DNA of 64,000 nt. It comes from an uncultured Opitutales bacterium. Its GTDB lineage: Bacteria; Verrucomicrobiota; Verrucomicrobiia; Opitutales; Intestinicryptomonadaceae. The notes beneath the pieces are model-generated. The model made no database searches. It was not told the origin of the DNA and saw only the letters and a list, made by a program, of their open reading frames with translations. The DNA lies in NCBI GenBank assembly GCA_944390805.1, contig CALXQW010000002.1:22334-86333 (forward strand). The letters are read 5' to 3'. Below, one piece after another: positions 8,717-22,082 of this stretch (positions within the stretch are counted from its first letter, which is position 1; every line of letters begins with the position of its first letter). Made by a program: the position numbers and the translations under genes.

Positions 8717-11011
8717 ATGAATTGTTTATACATACCAACAATCGCCGCGGCGGACGCGGCGGCAAACGCGTCGCAGGCGGCGGAATCCTTCTGCGGAATA
8801 AGTCCGGTATTTTGGCTTGTTCCGGCGGCTTCCATACTGGCTCTGATATTTGCCCGCATATTTTACTGCGGCATGAAACGTTCGGAAGAAGGCACGGACA
8901 TAATGAAGAAGATTGCCGGACATGTGCGCGATGGTGCAACCGCATACTTGTGGCAGCAATACAAGATGGTGGGCATAGTGTTTCTCATCATCACGGCGAT
9001 ATTTGCGTTTCTCGCCTACGGGCTTGGAGTGCAGAATGGGTGGGTTCCGTTTGCGTTCTTAACGGGCGGATTCTTCTCGGGTCTGGCTGGATACTTCGGA
9101 ATGAAAACTGCCACATATGCCTCTAACCGCGCGGCATGGGCGGCTAATAAATCGCTCGACAGCGGCTTAAGGGTGGCGTTCCGTTCTGGAGCTGTCATGG
9201 GCTTGGTTGTTGTGGGCTTGGCTCTGCTCGACATATCCGCATGGTTTTTGATTCTAAACGCGCTTATAGACGACGCCAGCCAGCATCATAAGATGATTAT
9301 GATAACCACAACCATGCTAACCTTCGGCATGGGTGCAAGTTTGCAGGCCCTCTTTGCGAGAGTTGGCGGCGGTATATTCACAAAGGCTGCCGACGTAGGA
9401 GCGGATCTTGTAGGCAAGGTTGAGGCTGGAATTCCTGAAGACGACCCACGCAACCCTGCAACTATTGCCGACAACGTTGGAGACAACGTAGGCGACGTTG
9501 CCGGAATGGGTGCCGACCTTTACGAATCCTACTGCGGATCCATACTTGCAACTGCATCTCTTGGAGCTGCCGCCTATATGAGCGCCTCGCCCGACATTCA
9601 GATGAAGGCTGTAATTGCGCCAATGCTTATAGGCGCCATAGGCACTATACTTTCCATAGTTGGAATATATTTTGTAAAGGTAAAGCCCGGTGCGGATTCC
9701 AAGCAGCTTCTTGGAGCTCTCGGCAAGGGAATAAATGTAAGTTCCGTATTAATATTGATAGCTTCGGCGGCAGTACTATATATGCTCAACTTGCCAAACT
9801 GCTGGGGCAAATTTTGGTCCATCGTGGTTGGATTGCTCACGGGCATATTCATAGGAAAAATTACAGAGTACTACACTTCCGAGGCGTATAAGCCCACGCA
9901 GGAGATTGCCTATCAGGCAAAGACTGGCTCTGCCACGGTGATTATAGCCGGAATGGGAACGGGCATGATTTCCACTTTCTATCCTGTTATGGCGATAGTT
10001 GTTGGAACGGCTCTGGCCTACATGTTCTCCGCAGGCTGGGATTTTGCCAACATATCTGAAGGCCTCTATGGTATAGGAATAGCCGCTGTCGGCATGCTTT
10101 CCACTCTGGGAATAACCCTTGCAACAGACGCGTACGGTCCCATAGCAGACAACGCCGGCGGCAATGCAGAGATGGCAGGTCTGGGAAAAGAGGTGCGCAG
10201 GCGCACCGACATGTTGGATTCTCTCGGCAATACCACTGCCGCAACTGGCAAGGGTTTTGCGATAGGTTCGGCGGCCCTTACGGCTCTTGCCTTGCTTGCC
10301 TCGTATGTTGAAGAGCTCAGAATAGGCATAACGCACGCCTCGGGCAAAGGGCTTGCAAAGGTTGACGCAATTATAAACGAATTCGCCCTGCTCGGCAAAG
10401 ATGTAAAAACCGCCGGTCTTGTGGACTTCATGAATGTTTACGACGTTCATCTGATGAATCCAAAAGTGCTTCTTGGCATATTTATAGGAGCCATGATGGC
10501 GTTCCTCTTCTGCGGTCTTACGATGAATGCCGTAGGGCGCGCAGCCAACAAGATGGTAAACGAGGTCCGCCGCCAATTCCGCGAGACTGCTGGAATAATG
10601 GAAGGCAAGGTTGACCCCGACTATGCGCGCTGCGTTGGCATATCCACAAAGGCTGCTCAGAAAGAGATGATGTTCCCGTCGCTCTTGGCTATTGCCGCTC
10701 CAGTAGCGGTTGGCCTGATATTCGGTGTTCCCGGAGTTCTCGGACTCTTGACAGGCGCTCTTGCCGCAGGTTTTGTTCTTGCCATATTCATGGCAAATAG
10801 CGGTGGCTCTTGGGACAATGCCAAGAAGTTTATAGAACAGGGCAATCTTGGCGGTAAAGGTTCGGAGGCTCACAAAGCGGCTGTTATAGGCGACACTGTT
10901 GGAGATCCATTCAAGGATACTTCCGGCCCTTCGCTTAACATTCTCGTAAAGCTCATGAGCATGGTTGCCATAGTTATGGCAGGCGTTACGGTTGCTTACA
11001 GCCTCTTCTAA
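8717..11011 (+). CDS. hppA: Membrane-bound ion-pumping pyrophosphatase
   Basis: 764 residues, a multi-pass inner-membrane enzyme coupling PPi hydrolysis to H+ and/or Na+ export. Seen: the Mg-PPi site [11 protein letters not shown] (from ~224), the Asp cluster [19 protein letters not shown] (~240-258), [16 protein letters not shown], and the C-terminal [17 protein letters not shown]. Residues 504-512 read GNTTAATGK; Ala at the position where K+-independent enzymes have Lys marks the K+-dependent subfamily, which includes Na+ pumps and dual Na+/H+ pumps as well as H+ pumps. The ion cannot be settled by reading. It is monocistronic, with a strong terminator after it. Confidence 0.97.
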   Translation: MNCLYIPTIAAADAAANASQAAESFCGISPVFWLVPAASILALIFARIFYCGMKRSEEGTDIMKKIAGHVRDGATAYLWQQYKMVGIVFLIITAIFAFLAYGLGVQNGWVPFAFLTGGFFSGLAGYFGMKTATYASNRAAWAANKSLDSGLRVAFRSGAVMGLVVVGLALLDISAWFLILNALIDDASQHHKMIMITTTMLTFGMGASLQALFARVGGGIFTKAADVGADLVGKVEAGIPEDDPRNPATIADNVGDNVGDVAGMGADLYESYCGSILATASLGAAAYMSASPDIQMKAVIAPMLIGAIGTILSIVGIYFVKVKPGADSKQLLGALGKGINVSSVLILIASAAVLYMLNLPNCWGKFWSIVVGLLTGIFIGKITEYYTSEAYKPTQEIAYQAKTGSATVIIAGMGTGMISTFYPVMAIVVGTALAYMFSAGWDFANISEGLYGIGIAAVGMLSTLGITLATDAYGPIADNAGGNAEMAGLGKEVRRRTDMLDSLGNTTAATGKGFAIGSAALTALALLASYVEELRIGITHASGKGLAKVDAIINEFALLGKDVKTAGLVDFMNVYDVHLMNPKVLLGIFIGAMMAFLFCGLTMNAVGRAANKMVNEVRRQFRETAGIMEGKVDPDYARCVGISTKAAQKEMMFPSLLAIAAPVAVGLIFGVPGVLGLLTGALAAGFVLAIFMANSGGSWDNAKKFIEQGNLGGKGSEAHKAAVIGDTVGDPFKDTSGPSLNILVKLMSMVAIVMAGVTVAYSLF

Positions 11012-11063
11012 AATATATATAAAAAACTCCGCTTTCTAAAAATTAGAAGGCAGTTAAAAAAAG

Positions 11064-11095
11064 CTCCCGTAGAGATTTATCTGCGGGAGTTTTTT
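11064..11095 (+). terminator. Rho-independent terminator of hppA
   Basis: CTCCCG and CGGGAG arms enclose an inner AGAT/ATCT pairing and are followed by six T. Confidence 0.85.
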
Positions 11096-11477
11096 GTGCC
11101 CAAGGCAAGCCTCGTAGCAGAATATATTAGTGTATATGCTAAAAAATATCTGTACCTACGAAGGAGGAATCTGCACTCAACTCATTTTAAATAGCAGGAA
11201 AATAAAGAAATATTATAAAAACCTAAAGCACTTATACTATAAGGTACAATAGCTTATAAAAAAACGATGAAATTGGCCTATAGACCTATCATTTTCAGAT
11301 AGGTGGAAAGCCAAATGTAAAGAGATCTCTACCATGTAGAAATTCAAGTTTTTTGCGCCGGCTTATTTTTTAAATGAACAATTCTGGCAGATAGTCCTGC
11401 GTATTATTTTTGCAAAATATAGCATAGCTAACAAAAAAATTTTCAATGCATTCTGATTTATTTAAAACTTTAAGTAT
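11096..11477. other. Gene-free interval between hppA and alaS, with a possible structured RNA
   Basis: About 380 AT-rich bases with no convincing gene; a 38-codon frame at 11135 is probably chance. At 11271-11315 there is a two-part hairpin: outer TTGGC/GCCAA, inner ACCTATC (11284-11290) and GATAGGT (11298-11304). A self-complementary AGAGATCTCT (11321-11330) follows, then GTTTTTTG near 11349. Promoter-like TATACT/TATAAG lies at ~11232-11242. This order would fit a small plus-strand RNA of ~120 bases, but nothing known was recognised. Confidence 0.35.
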
Positions 11478-11512
11478 AAAAAAGCGTTCCGCCAAATGAA
11501 TTGGCGGAACGC
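11478..11512 (-). terminator. Rho-independent terminator of fumA-leuB-alaS
   Basis: A 12-bp stem, GCGTTCCGCCAA with its complement, and a short loop run on the minus strand into six T. It lies about 60 bases beyond the alaS stop. Confidence 0.9.
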
Positions 11513-11574
11513 ATAATTTTATGCGGCGTAATAGAAAAAAATAACTATATAAATGCGCCTTGGAAATTTCGGGA

Positions 11575-14238
11575 TTAGAGATTAGAAAAAACCTCTGATA
11601 GCTTGTCTGACGAGCCGCCGCCCTGGGCATAGTCTGGCTTTCCGCCGCCTTTGCCGTCGAGAGAAGCCGTAATCTGGCGGACGATATCACCCGCCTTTAT
11701 GCCTTTTTCCACAGCCTCTTTGGAACAAAGAGCAAGCACGCTCGCTTTGCCGCCGCCCATATCAGTTCCAAGCACGACAACCGCCGCTCCCTTCATGTGA
11801 GAAAGTATCTCAACAGCAAGGGAGCGCATCTCATTGGGATTGCTTGCCTCTACTATTTTAACAACCCTCTTTGCGCCGTCTTTCTCAACAGCTTCAGACG
11901 CAAAAGTCTCCGCGCGTTTTCCGGCACTTTGACGCTTGAAATTCTTAACCTCTTTTTCAAGCTGATTCTTTGTTTCAAGAAGCTTTTCAACTCTCGATAG
12001 CACTTCCTCACCCTTGCATGATAACCTGTGATACACGCCGGTTAGAATATCCTGCATGGAATTTGCAAAATCGTACGCGGCTGTCCCCGCGAAAGCCTCA
12101 AGCCTGCGAGTTCCAGACGATATTGCAGAATCGGAAACTATCTTTATCATTCCTATTTCGCCCGTGGCAGAAACATGAGTTCCTCCGCAAAGCTCGGAAG
12201 AGAAATCGCCCATTTCAACAACCCTCACAACGGCTCCGTACTTGTCCTCAAAGAATGCAAGGCAGTTGTCGGGAATTTCCGCGTAGGGAACCTCGCGCCA
12301 TCTTACGGCGGCATTTTCAAGTATCTTTCTGTTGGCTATCTCCTCTATGCGCCTAAGCTGCTCGGCTGTGGGAGCCTCGTAGTGGGAATAGTCAAAACGC
12401 ATGCGGTGCTCGTCAACATAAGAGCCTGCCTGCCTGACGTGGAACCCTAAAACCTGCCTTAAGGCGTAGTGCAAAATATGAGTGCTGCTGTGGTGCCTCT
12501 GTATGGCAAGCCTGCGCATCTTATCAACAGTAAGGCTGACATCGGAACCTATGGAATCCTTCTTGAAAACCCCCTTGCGGACCTTGTGCAAATAGTGCCC
12601 GGCCTCGTCTATCTTCGTGTCGAATATCTCGCGCGCAACACCGTCTATCTCAACAAAGCCGGTGTCTCCTACCTGGCCGCCCTTCTCGCCGTAAAATGGA
12701 GTTTGAGGGAATATCAACCAGTCCGCGTCGTCCGAAGCAACTATAGCGCTTATGAAAGTTTCAAAGCCAGAGAGGTTAGCAGCATCATAACCTACAAACT
12801 GCGTAGCCTTCTCAACCTCGCCGGAATCCGATATTACTATTAGCTCCTTCTTCTGCGCCTTTCTGGCACGCTCGCGCTGGCGTTCCATCTGCGCTTCAAA
12901 CCCGCGCACGTCAACTTCCATGCCGCGCTCGCGCGCGATAAGCTCCGTAAGATCTATCGGGAATCCGTAAGTGTCGTAAAGGACAAATGCCTGCTCTCCA
13001 GATACGCTCTTTTCACGGACAGTTATGGCGTCTAACAGTGCAAGTCCCCTATCGAGCGTCTTTTCAAAAGCCTGCTCCTCTCGGCTTACAACCTTGAGTA
13101 TAACCTGCTTTTGCTCCACAAGCTCCGGGAATACCGGCCCCATTTTCTCAACGAGGGGCTCAACGAGCCTCGTGAAGAACCCGCTGCCCAAATCCATGCG
13201 CTTTCCGTACATGACTGCCCTGCGGAGTATCCTGCGCAAAACATAGTTTCTGCCCTCGTTGCCGGGAATTATTCCATCGGCTATGGAAAAGGCTATCGTG
13301 CGAATATGGTCGGCCAAAACACGGAATATGCAGTCGTTAAGCTCGGCACCGGTCATGTCGTTCCTGTCGGCAGGAATAGTTCCTCCGTAACGCTTTCCGG
13401 ACATCTCGGAAATATGCTCGAACAAATCTGAGAACAAATCGCTGTCGTAATTCGACGGAACTTTTGAGAAGTCCTTAAAGCCTTTCGTTGTGGCTATTAT
13501 ACCCGCAACGCGCTCAAGCCCCATTCCCGTGTCTATATTCTTGTGCTTCAAAGGCACATATGTGCCATCGGGCTGGGCGTTGAACTGCATGAAAACCAAA
13601 TTCCAGATCTCTATACAACGGGCAGACCCTGCATTTACAAGAGCTCCGCCGCTGTCGTTATCTGGAGTTAAATCCATGTGTATTTCAGAACACGGACCAC
13701 ATGGACCTGTCTCGCCCATCATCCAGAAGTTGTCCTTCTTGCCGAATCGCTTGATGTGAACCTCCGGATCAAGCCCGTATTTTTCCATCACGCCGCGCCA
13801 AATCTCGTACGCCTCATCGTCGGCCGTGGCTGGCTCTCCCTGGGCTGGCTCGTACACCGTTACATACAGCCTCTCCTTGGGAAATTTCCAAACCTCCACC
13901 AAAAGCTCCCATGCCCACTGTATGGCCTCCTTCTTGAAGTAATCGCCGAAAGACCAGTTGCCGAGCATCTCGAAGAACGTATGGTGGTAGGTGTCAAACC
14001 CTACGTCTTCCAAGTCGTTGTGCTTTCCTCCAGCCCTTATGCACTTCTGCGTGTCGGCCGCGCGGTTGAACGGCGCGCGCGCCTCGCCCAGAAAATACGG
14101 CACAAACTGATTCATGCCCGCATTTGTAAAAAGCAGGTTCGGGCTTGTCGGCATCAGGCTTGCCGAAGGAACTATCGTGTGCGACTTCTCGCTGAAAAAC
14201 TTCAGAAAGCCGCGCCTAATCTCGGAAGACGTCATCAT
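11575..14238 (-). CDS. alaS: Alanine--tRNA ligase
   Basis: 887 residues, full length. Order of domains: class II catalytic core (GFLKFFSEKSH, NAGMNQFVPYFLG, FDTYHHTFFEMLGNWSFGDYF), tRNA-recognition helices, the editing domain with zinc ligands HSSTH and CGGTH, and a C-terminal DHHA1-type domain ending with a Gly-rich GGGGKPDYAQGG. Two ATG codons in tandem (14238, 14235) are equally possible starts. leuB ends three bases upstream, so the two are co-transcribed, and this is the last gene of the fumA-leuB-alaS run. Confidence 0.98.
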   Translation of the reverse strand: MMTSSEIRRGFLKFFSEKSHTIVPSASLMPTSPNLLFTNAGMNQFVPYFLGEARAPFNRAADTQKCIRAGGKHNDLEDVGFDTYHHTFFEMLGNWSFGDYFKKEAIQWAWELLVEVWKFPKERLYVTVYEPAQGEPATADDEAYEIWRGVMEKYGLDPEVHIKRFGKKDNFWMMGETGPCGPCSEIHMDLTPDNDSGGALVNAGSARCIEIWNLVFMQFNAQPDGTYVPLKHKNIDTGMGLERVAGIIATTKGFKDFSKVPSNYDSDLFSDLFEHISEMSGKRYGGTIPADRNDMTGAELNDCIFRVLADHIRTIAFSIADGIIPGNEGRNYVLRRILRRAVMYGKRMDLGSGFFTRLVEPLVEKMGPVFPELVEQKQVILKVVSREEQAFEKTLDRGLALLDAITVREKSVSGEQAFVLYDTYGFPIDLTELIARERGMEVDVRGFEAQMERQRERARKAQKKELIVISDSGEVEKATQFVGYDAANLSGFETFISAIVASDDADWLIFPQTPFYGEKGGQVGDTGFVEIDGVAREIFDTKIDEAGHYLHKVRKGVFKKDSIGSDVSLTVDKMRRLAIQRHHSSTHILHYALRQVLGFHVRQAGSYVDEHRMRFDYSHYEAPTAEQLRRIEEIANRKILENAAVRWREVPYAEIPDNCLAFFEDKYGAVVRVVEMGDFSSELCGGTHVSATGEIGMIKIVSDSAISSGTRRLEAFAGTAAYDFANSMQDILTGVYHRLSCKGEEVLSRVEKLLETKNQLEKEVKNFKRQSAGKRAETFASEAVEKDGAKRVVKIVEASNPNEMRSLAVEILSHMKGAAVVVLGTDMGGGKASVLALCSKEAVEKGIKAGDIVRQITASLDGKGGGKPDYAQGGGSSDKLSEVFSNL

Positions 14239-14241
14239 AAA

Positions 14242-15339
14242 TTAAAGATTTTCTATTACGGCCTGGCCCATCTGCTTTGTGCCTACGGGCGTTTTACCAA
14301 AAGCTATATCCGCCGTGCGAACTCCGCCGCAGACAGCCTTCCTTACTGCCGCCTCTATGCGGCTTGCCAAAGCGTCCTGCCCAAACGAATAGCGCAACAT
14401 CATCGCCGCAGAAAGTATCTGAGCGCATGGATTTGCCAAATTCTTGCCGGCTATGTCCGGAGCTGTGCCGCCAGCTGGCTCATAAAGCCCGAACTTATGC
14501 CCGCATGCATTCTCTGCCTCGCCCAAAGATGCGCTGCAAAGCATGCCCAAAGAACCGCAAATTACGGCCATCTCATCGGAGAGAATATCGCCAAACATAT
14601 TCTCGGTTACAAATACGTCGAACTGGTTCGGGTCGCGCGCAAGCTGCATTGCGGCGTTGTCGACATACATATGCCTAAGCTCGGCTTGCGGATAATTCTT
14701 GGAAACATATTCCGTAACAGTCTTGCGCCACAGTACCGACGTCTCCAAGACATTTGCCTTGTCTATTGAGCAAAGCTTGCCGCTGCGCTTCATTGCCGTG
14801 CGCGCGGCAAGGTCTGCAATGCGGATTATCTCGTCGGTGCGGTAGCACATAGTATCGCTGGCCTGGATTCTCCCGTCTGGCAAAGTCTCGGTCTTTTTCT
14901 CGCCAAAATATATGCCTCCGGTAAGCTCCCTCATGCAAACTATGTCTATGCCGTTGGGTATGCGCTCCTTCTTAAGCGGGGAAGCGTCTGTCAGGTCTGC
15001 ATACAAAAGCCCTGGACGTATGTTTGCAAAAAGTTTAAACGCCTTGCGCAAAGGCAGCAGAGCCGCCCTCTCGGGCTGCTCCTTGGGGGGCAGATGCTCC
15101 CACTTTGGCCCGCCGACCGACCCGAAAAGTATAGCATCGGCCGCGCGGCAGCCTTCAAGAGTAGATTCCGGCAGAGCCTTGCCGAATTTATCTATTCCAG
15201 CGCCGCCCACTTCGTATACGGAATATTCGAGCGTATGCCCTTCCGCATCGCAAGCGGCTTTGAGAACTTTCAAAGCCTCGTCCATTACCTCCGGGCCTAT
15301 GCCGTCGCCCGGAAGAACCGCAAACTTAAAATTAGCCAT
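14242..15339 (-). CDS. leuB: 3-isopropylmalate dehydrogenase
   Basis: 365 residues. NAD-dependent oxidative decarboxylation of 3-isopropylmalate in leucine synthesis. Seen: LPGDGIGPEVM at residues 9-19, FGSVGGPKWE, the substrate-binding RPGLLYADL and RELTGGIYFGE, the metal-binding DNAAMQLARDP followed by TENMFGDILSDE, and the NAD-binding GLYEPAGGTAPDIAGK, which is the NAD rather than NADP form. It sits 17 bases after fumA and 3 bases before alaS. Confidence 0.98.
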   Translation of the reverse strand: MANFKFAVLPGDGIGPEVMDEALKVLKAACDAEGHTLEYSVYEVGGAGIDKFGKALPESTLEGCRAADAILFGSVGGPKWEHLPPKEQPERAALLPLRKAFKLFANIRPGLLYADLTDASPLKKERIPNGIDIVCMRELTGGIYFGEKKTETLPDGRIQASDTMCYRTDEIIRIADLAARTAMKRSGKLCSIDKANVLETSVLWRKTVTEYVSKNYPQAELRHMYVDNAAMQLARDPNQFDVFVTENMFGDILSDEMAVICGSLGMLCSASLGEAENACGHKFGLYEPAGGTAPDIAGKNLANPCAQILSAAMMLRYSFGQDALASRIEAAVRKAVCGGVRTADIAFGKTPVGTKQMGQAVIENL

Positions 15340-15356
15340 ATTAATATCTGTTTAAA

Positions 15357-16976
15357 TTAAAGCTGTTTGAAAAAGTCGTTGCCCTTGTCGTCAACGAGAA
15401 TAAACGCGGGGAAGTCTACAACTTCTATCTTCCATACCGCCTCCATACCAAGCTCGGGGAACTCAACAAGCTCAACCTTCTTGATATTCTCCTTTGCTAG
15501 AAGAGCCGCCGGACCTCCTATGGAACCAAGATAGAATCCGCCGTGCTTCTTGCAGGAATCCGTAACAACCTGCGAGCGGTTTCCCTTGGCTATCATTATC
15601 ATGCTTCCGCCGTTCGACTGGAATATGTCAACATACGGATCCATTCTTCCAGCCGTAGTCGGTCCGAAAGAACCCGACGGCATTCCCTCCGGAGTCTTTG
15701 CCGGCCCAGCATAATATATCGGGTGGTCCTTTATGTACTGCGGCAGGCCCTCGCCCTTATTGAGTCTCTCGAGAAGTTTCGCATGGGCTATGTCTCTGCC
15801 CACTATTATCGTGCCCGAAAGCTTCAAGCGGGTCTTTACCGGATACTGCGAAAGCTGCGCAAGAATTTCCTTCATGGGCCTGTTGAGATTTACCTCTACC
15901 GCCCCGTCAGACGGATTTACCCCCCTGTATTTTTCCGGGATAAACCTTCCGGGGTTGAACTCCAACTGCTCGAGGAAAATTCCATCTTTGGTAATCTTGC
16001 CCTTAGCGTTTCTGTCGGCCGAGCAGGATACCCCCAAGCCTATCGGGCAACTCGCACCGTGGCGCGGGCAGCGTATCACACGCACGTCGAGAGCAAAATT
16101 AGCCCCTCCGAACTGCGCTCCTATACCAAGCTTTCTGCTTTCTTCCAAAAGCTTCTTCTCAAGTTCCACATCGCGGAAGGCATGCCCAAGTTTGTTCCCG
16201 GAAGTTGGCAGATTGTCAAGGTACTTAGTCGATGCCATCTTGACAGTCTTAAGACACATCTCCGCGCTCGTTCCGCCAATTACAAACGCAATATGGTACG
16301 GCGGGCATGCGGCGGTGCCCAAAGACTTCATCTTCTCAACCAAAAACGGCACAAGCTTCTGCGGAGTTATGATAGCTTTGGTCTCCTGATACAGATATGT
16401 CTTATTTGCGGAACCGCCTCCTTTGGCTACAAACAAGAAACTGTACTCGTCCGAATTTGTCGCATAAAGGTCTATCTGCGCGGGAAGATTGCAGCATGTG
16501 TTAACCTCGTCCCACATATTAAGCGGAGCATTCTGGGAATAACGCAGATTCTCCTGCGTATAACATTCGTAAACACCCTTGGAAAGATACTCCTCGTCCT
16601 CAACACCAGTCCAGACACTCTGCCCTTTCTTACCAATTATTGTAGCTGTGCCCGTATCCTGGCAGAAAGGCAGCTTGCCCATGGAGGCAACCTCGGCATT
16701 GCGAAGCATCGTAAGGGAAACAGCCTTGTCGTTCTCGGAAGCTTCCGGATCTTCAAGTATGTCGGAAACAAGCTTGAGGTGTTCGGGCCTAAGATAGAAC
16801 GCCACATTCTTGAACGCCTCGCGCGCAATGAGCGTTAGAGCCTCGGGCTCAACTTTCAAAATCTCCCTGTCGCCGCATTTAACGGTTGAGACGTAGTCCT
16901 TAGTCAGGAGCCTGTATTGGGTTTTGTCCTCCCCGAGGGGGAACATCTTCTGGTATTTGAATTCCGGTGTGGGCAT
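15357..16976 (-). CDS. fumA: Fumarate hydratase, class I, iron-sulfur
   Basis: 539 residues. Oxygen-sensitive single-chain fumarase interconverting fumarate and malate. The cluster cysteines are visible at C105 (CQDTGT), C224 (AACPPYH) and C318 (GVSCSADRN), the same numbers I recall for E. coli FumA, and long stretches ([66 protein letters not shown]) match that enzyme very closely, including the ending [13 protein letters not shown]. This closeness, compared with two-subunit class I fumarases, could reflect lateral transfer. First gene of the cluster with leuB and alaS. Confidence 0.97.
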   Translation of the reverse strand: MPTPEFKYQKMFPLGEDKTQYRLLTKDYVSTVKCGDREILKVEPEALTLIAREAFKNVAFYLRPEHLKLVSDILEDPEASENDKAVSLTMLRNAEVASMGKLPFCQDTGTATIIGKKGQSVWTGVEDEEYLSKGVYECYTQENLRYSQNAPLNMWDEVNTCCNLPAQIDLYATNSDEYSFLFVAKGGGSANKTYLYQETKAIITPQKLVPFLVEKMKSLGTAACPPYHIAFVIGGTSAEMCLKTVKMASTKYLDNLPTSGNKLGHAFRDVELEKKLLEESRKLGIGAQFGGANFALDVRVIRCPRHGASCPIGLGVSCSADRNAKGKITKDGIFLEQLEFNPGRFIPEKYRGVNPSDGAVEVNLNRPMKEILAQLSQYPVKTRLKLSGTIIVGRDIAHAKLLERLNKGEGLPQYIKDHPIYYAGPAKTPEGMPSGSFGPTTAGRMDPYVDIFQSNGGSMIMIAKGNRSQVVTDSCKKHGGFYLGSIGGPAALLAKENIKKVELVEFPELGMEAVWKIEVVDFPAFILVDDKGNDFFKQL

Positions 16977-17304
16977 GATATTCTTATTTTATATTTTTAT
17001 GGGCACTGTTTGCTCAAATAGTAATCCGTTAATTCAACTTTCTTTTGAAAATAAGACAAGCTTTTTTACTATGCTAGCATACCTATTGGCAAATCTTCAA
17101 ACCGCCGCTTCTTAGCTATTTTTTTCACCATTCTTCCTTATTACTTTTCTGCTGCCCTTCAAATATAGCTTTGTATTTTAAAAATAGAAATAATCCCGAA
17201 CAGAATAAAACTGCTTCTTTTATATAAATCAACATACCGCCTAATGAACTAAGATTACCTCCATTCATAAAGAAAATTAATGGCAAAATAACTTATCATG
17301 CCAC
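16977..17304. other. Gene-poor interval upstream of fumA
   Basis: About 330 AT-rich bases between fumA and the beta-galactosidase, holding a 12-base palindrome TATGCTAGCATA (17070-17081) about 95 bases upstream of fumA, and a possible small membrane-protein frame listed separately. The promoter of fumA should lie here; I could not pick one hexamer pair over others. Confidence 0.5.
17125..17268 (-). CDS. Possible small membrane protein (47 residues)
   Basis: An ATG at 17268 opens a 47-codon frame ending in TGA. The product would begin MNGGNLSSLGGMLIYIKE, contain one hydrophobic helix (AVLFCSGLFLFLKY) and end with a charged tail (EGQQKSNKEEW). The frame stays open upstream to a TTG six codons earlier. 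There is no good ribosome-binding site, and composition equals the surrounding spacer, so this may be chance or a gene remnant. Same strand as fumA and upstream of it. Confidence 0.25.
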   Translation of the reverse strand: MNGGNLSSLGGMLIYIKEAVLFCSGLFLFLKYKAIFEGQQKSNKEEW

Positions 17305-17332
17305 ACAAAAAAAGCCCCTATCAGGGGCTTTT
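17305..17332 (-). terminator. Terminator of the beta-galactosidase gene
   Basis: AAAGCCCCT, a three-base loop and AGGGGCTTT, flanked by T tracts on both strands; on the minus strand it lies 20 bases beyond the stop at 17351. Confidence 0.85.
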
Positions 17333-17350
17333 GTATTGAAAGATTTATTT

Positions 17351-21427
<4,077 letters not shown>

Positions 21428-21441
21428 CTATACAGGTTCCG

Positions 21442-22080
21442 CTAAGGAGCAAGCCTTTCTATTTTCCATGAGCCGTCTTCCAATTTAGAATATTGGAAAC
21501 GGTCGTGCAGTCTATTGCGCCTGCCCTGCCAATATTCAAATAAGGCTGGTTCAATTCTAAAGCCTCCCCAAAAATCAGGAAGGGGAACTTCCCCGTTGGA
21601 GAATTTACGCTTCATCTCTTCAAATTTCATCTCAAGAAGCGAGCGGGAAGATATAATTGAACTCTGGTGAGAAACCCAAGCTCCAAGCCTGCTTCCAAAC
21701 GGCCTGCTCAGAAAATACCGCAAAGATTCAGCGGCAGAAACCTTGCTTGCCGTGCCGCATATTTTCAGCTGTCGCTCGAGTTCAGGCCAGAAGAAATGCG
21801 CACATATCTTTGGATTCTCAGCCAAGTCCTTCGCCTTGTGGCTGGTATAGTTAGTGTAAAATACAAAACCTTTTTCGTCCCACGATTTCAGCAAAACCAT
21901 TCTTGAACTCGGTGCGCCGTCGGGCGAAACGGTAGATATGCACATGGCATTAGGCTCTGGTATCTTGGCATCGCAAGCATCCTTAAACCATTTTCCGAAC
22001 TGCTCGAAAGGATTGTCATTTAAATCCTCTCGCTCAAGCCCAGACTTTAAAAATTCATTCCTGTATTCAAATATGTCCAT
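21442..22080 (-). CDS. pdxH: Pyridoxamine 5'-phosphate oxidase
   Basis: 212 residues. FMN enzyme that makes pyridoxal 5'-phosphate from PNP or PMP. Seen: NAMCISTVSPDGAPSSRMVLLK and GFVFYTNYTSHKAKDL (FMN-binding split barrel), FFWPELERQLKICG, and the C-terminal signature GGFRIEP, FEYWQGRRNRLHDR, ending RLAP. Two bases separate it from the yihY stop, so it is the last gene of the nadK-yihY-pdxH transcript. Confidence 0.97.
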   Translation of the reverse strand: MDIFEYRNEFLKSGLEREDLNDNPFEQFGKWFKDACDAKIPEPNAMCISTVSPDGAPSSRMVLLKSWDEKGFVFYTNYTSHKAKDLAENPKICAHFFWPELERQLKICGTASKVSAAESLRYFLSRPFGSRLGAWVSHQSSIISSRSLLEMKFEEMKRKFSNGEVPLPDFWGGFRIEPALFEYWQGRRNRLHDRFQYSKLEDGSWKIERLAP

Positions 22081-22082
22081 AT

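Noticed and set aside
9776..10873. Long minus-strand open frame opposite hppA
   Set aside because: Translation is low-complexity and rich in Arg, His and Cys; the plus-strand frame is a full pyrophosphatase.
13678..14769. Plus-strand open frame across the ends of alaS and leuB
   Set aside because: It spans two well-defined minus-strand genes, so it is a coding shadow.
15543..16838. Long plus-strand open frame opposite fumA
   Set aside because: Antisense shadow of a highly conserved gene; the product has no folded pattern.
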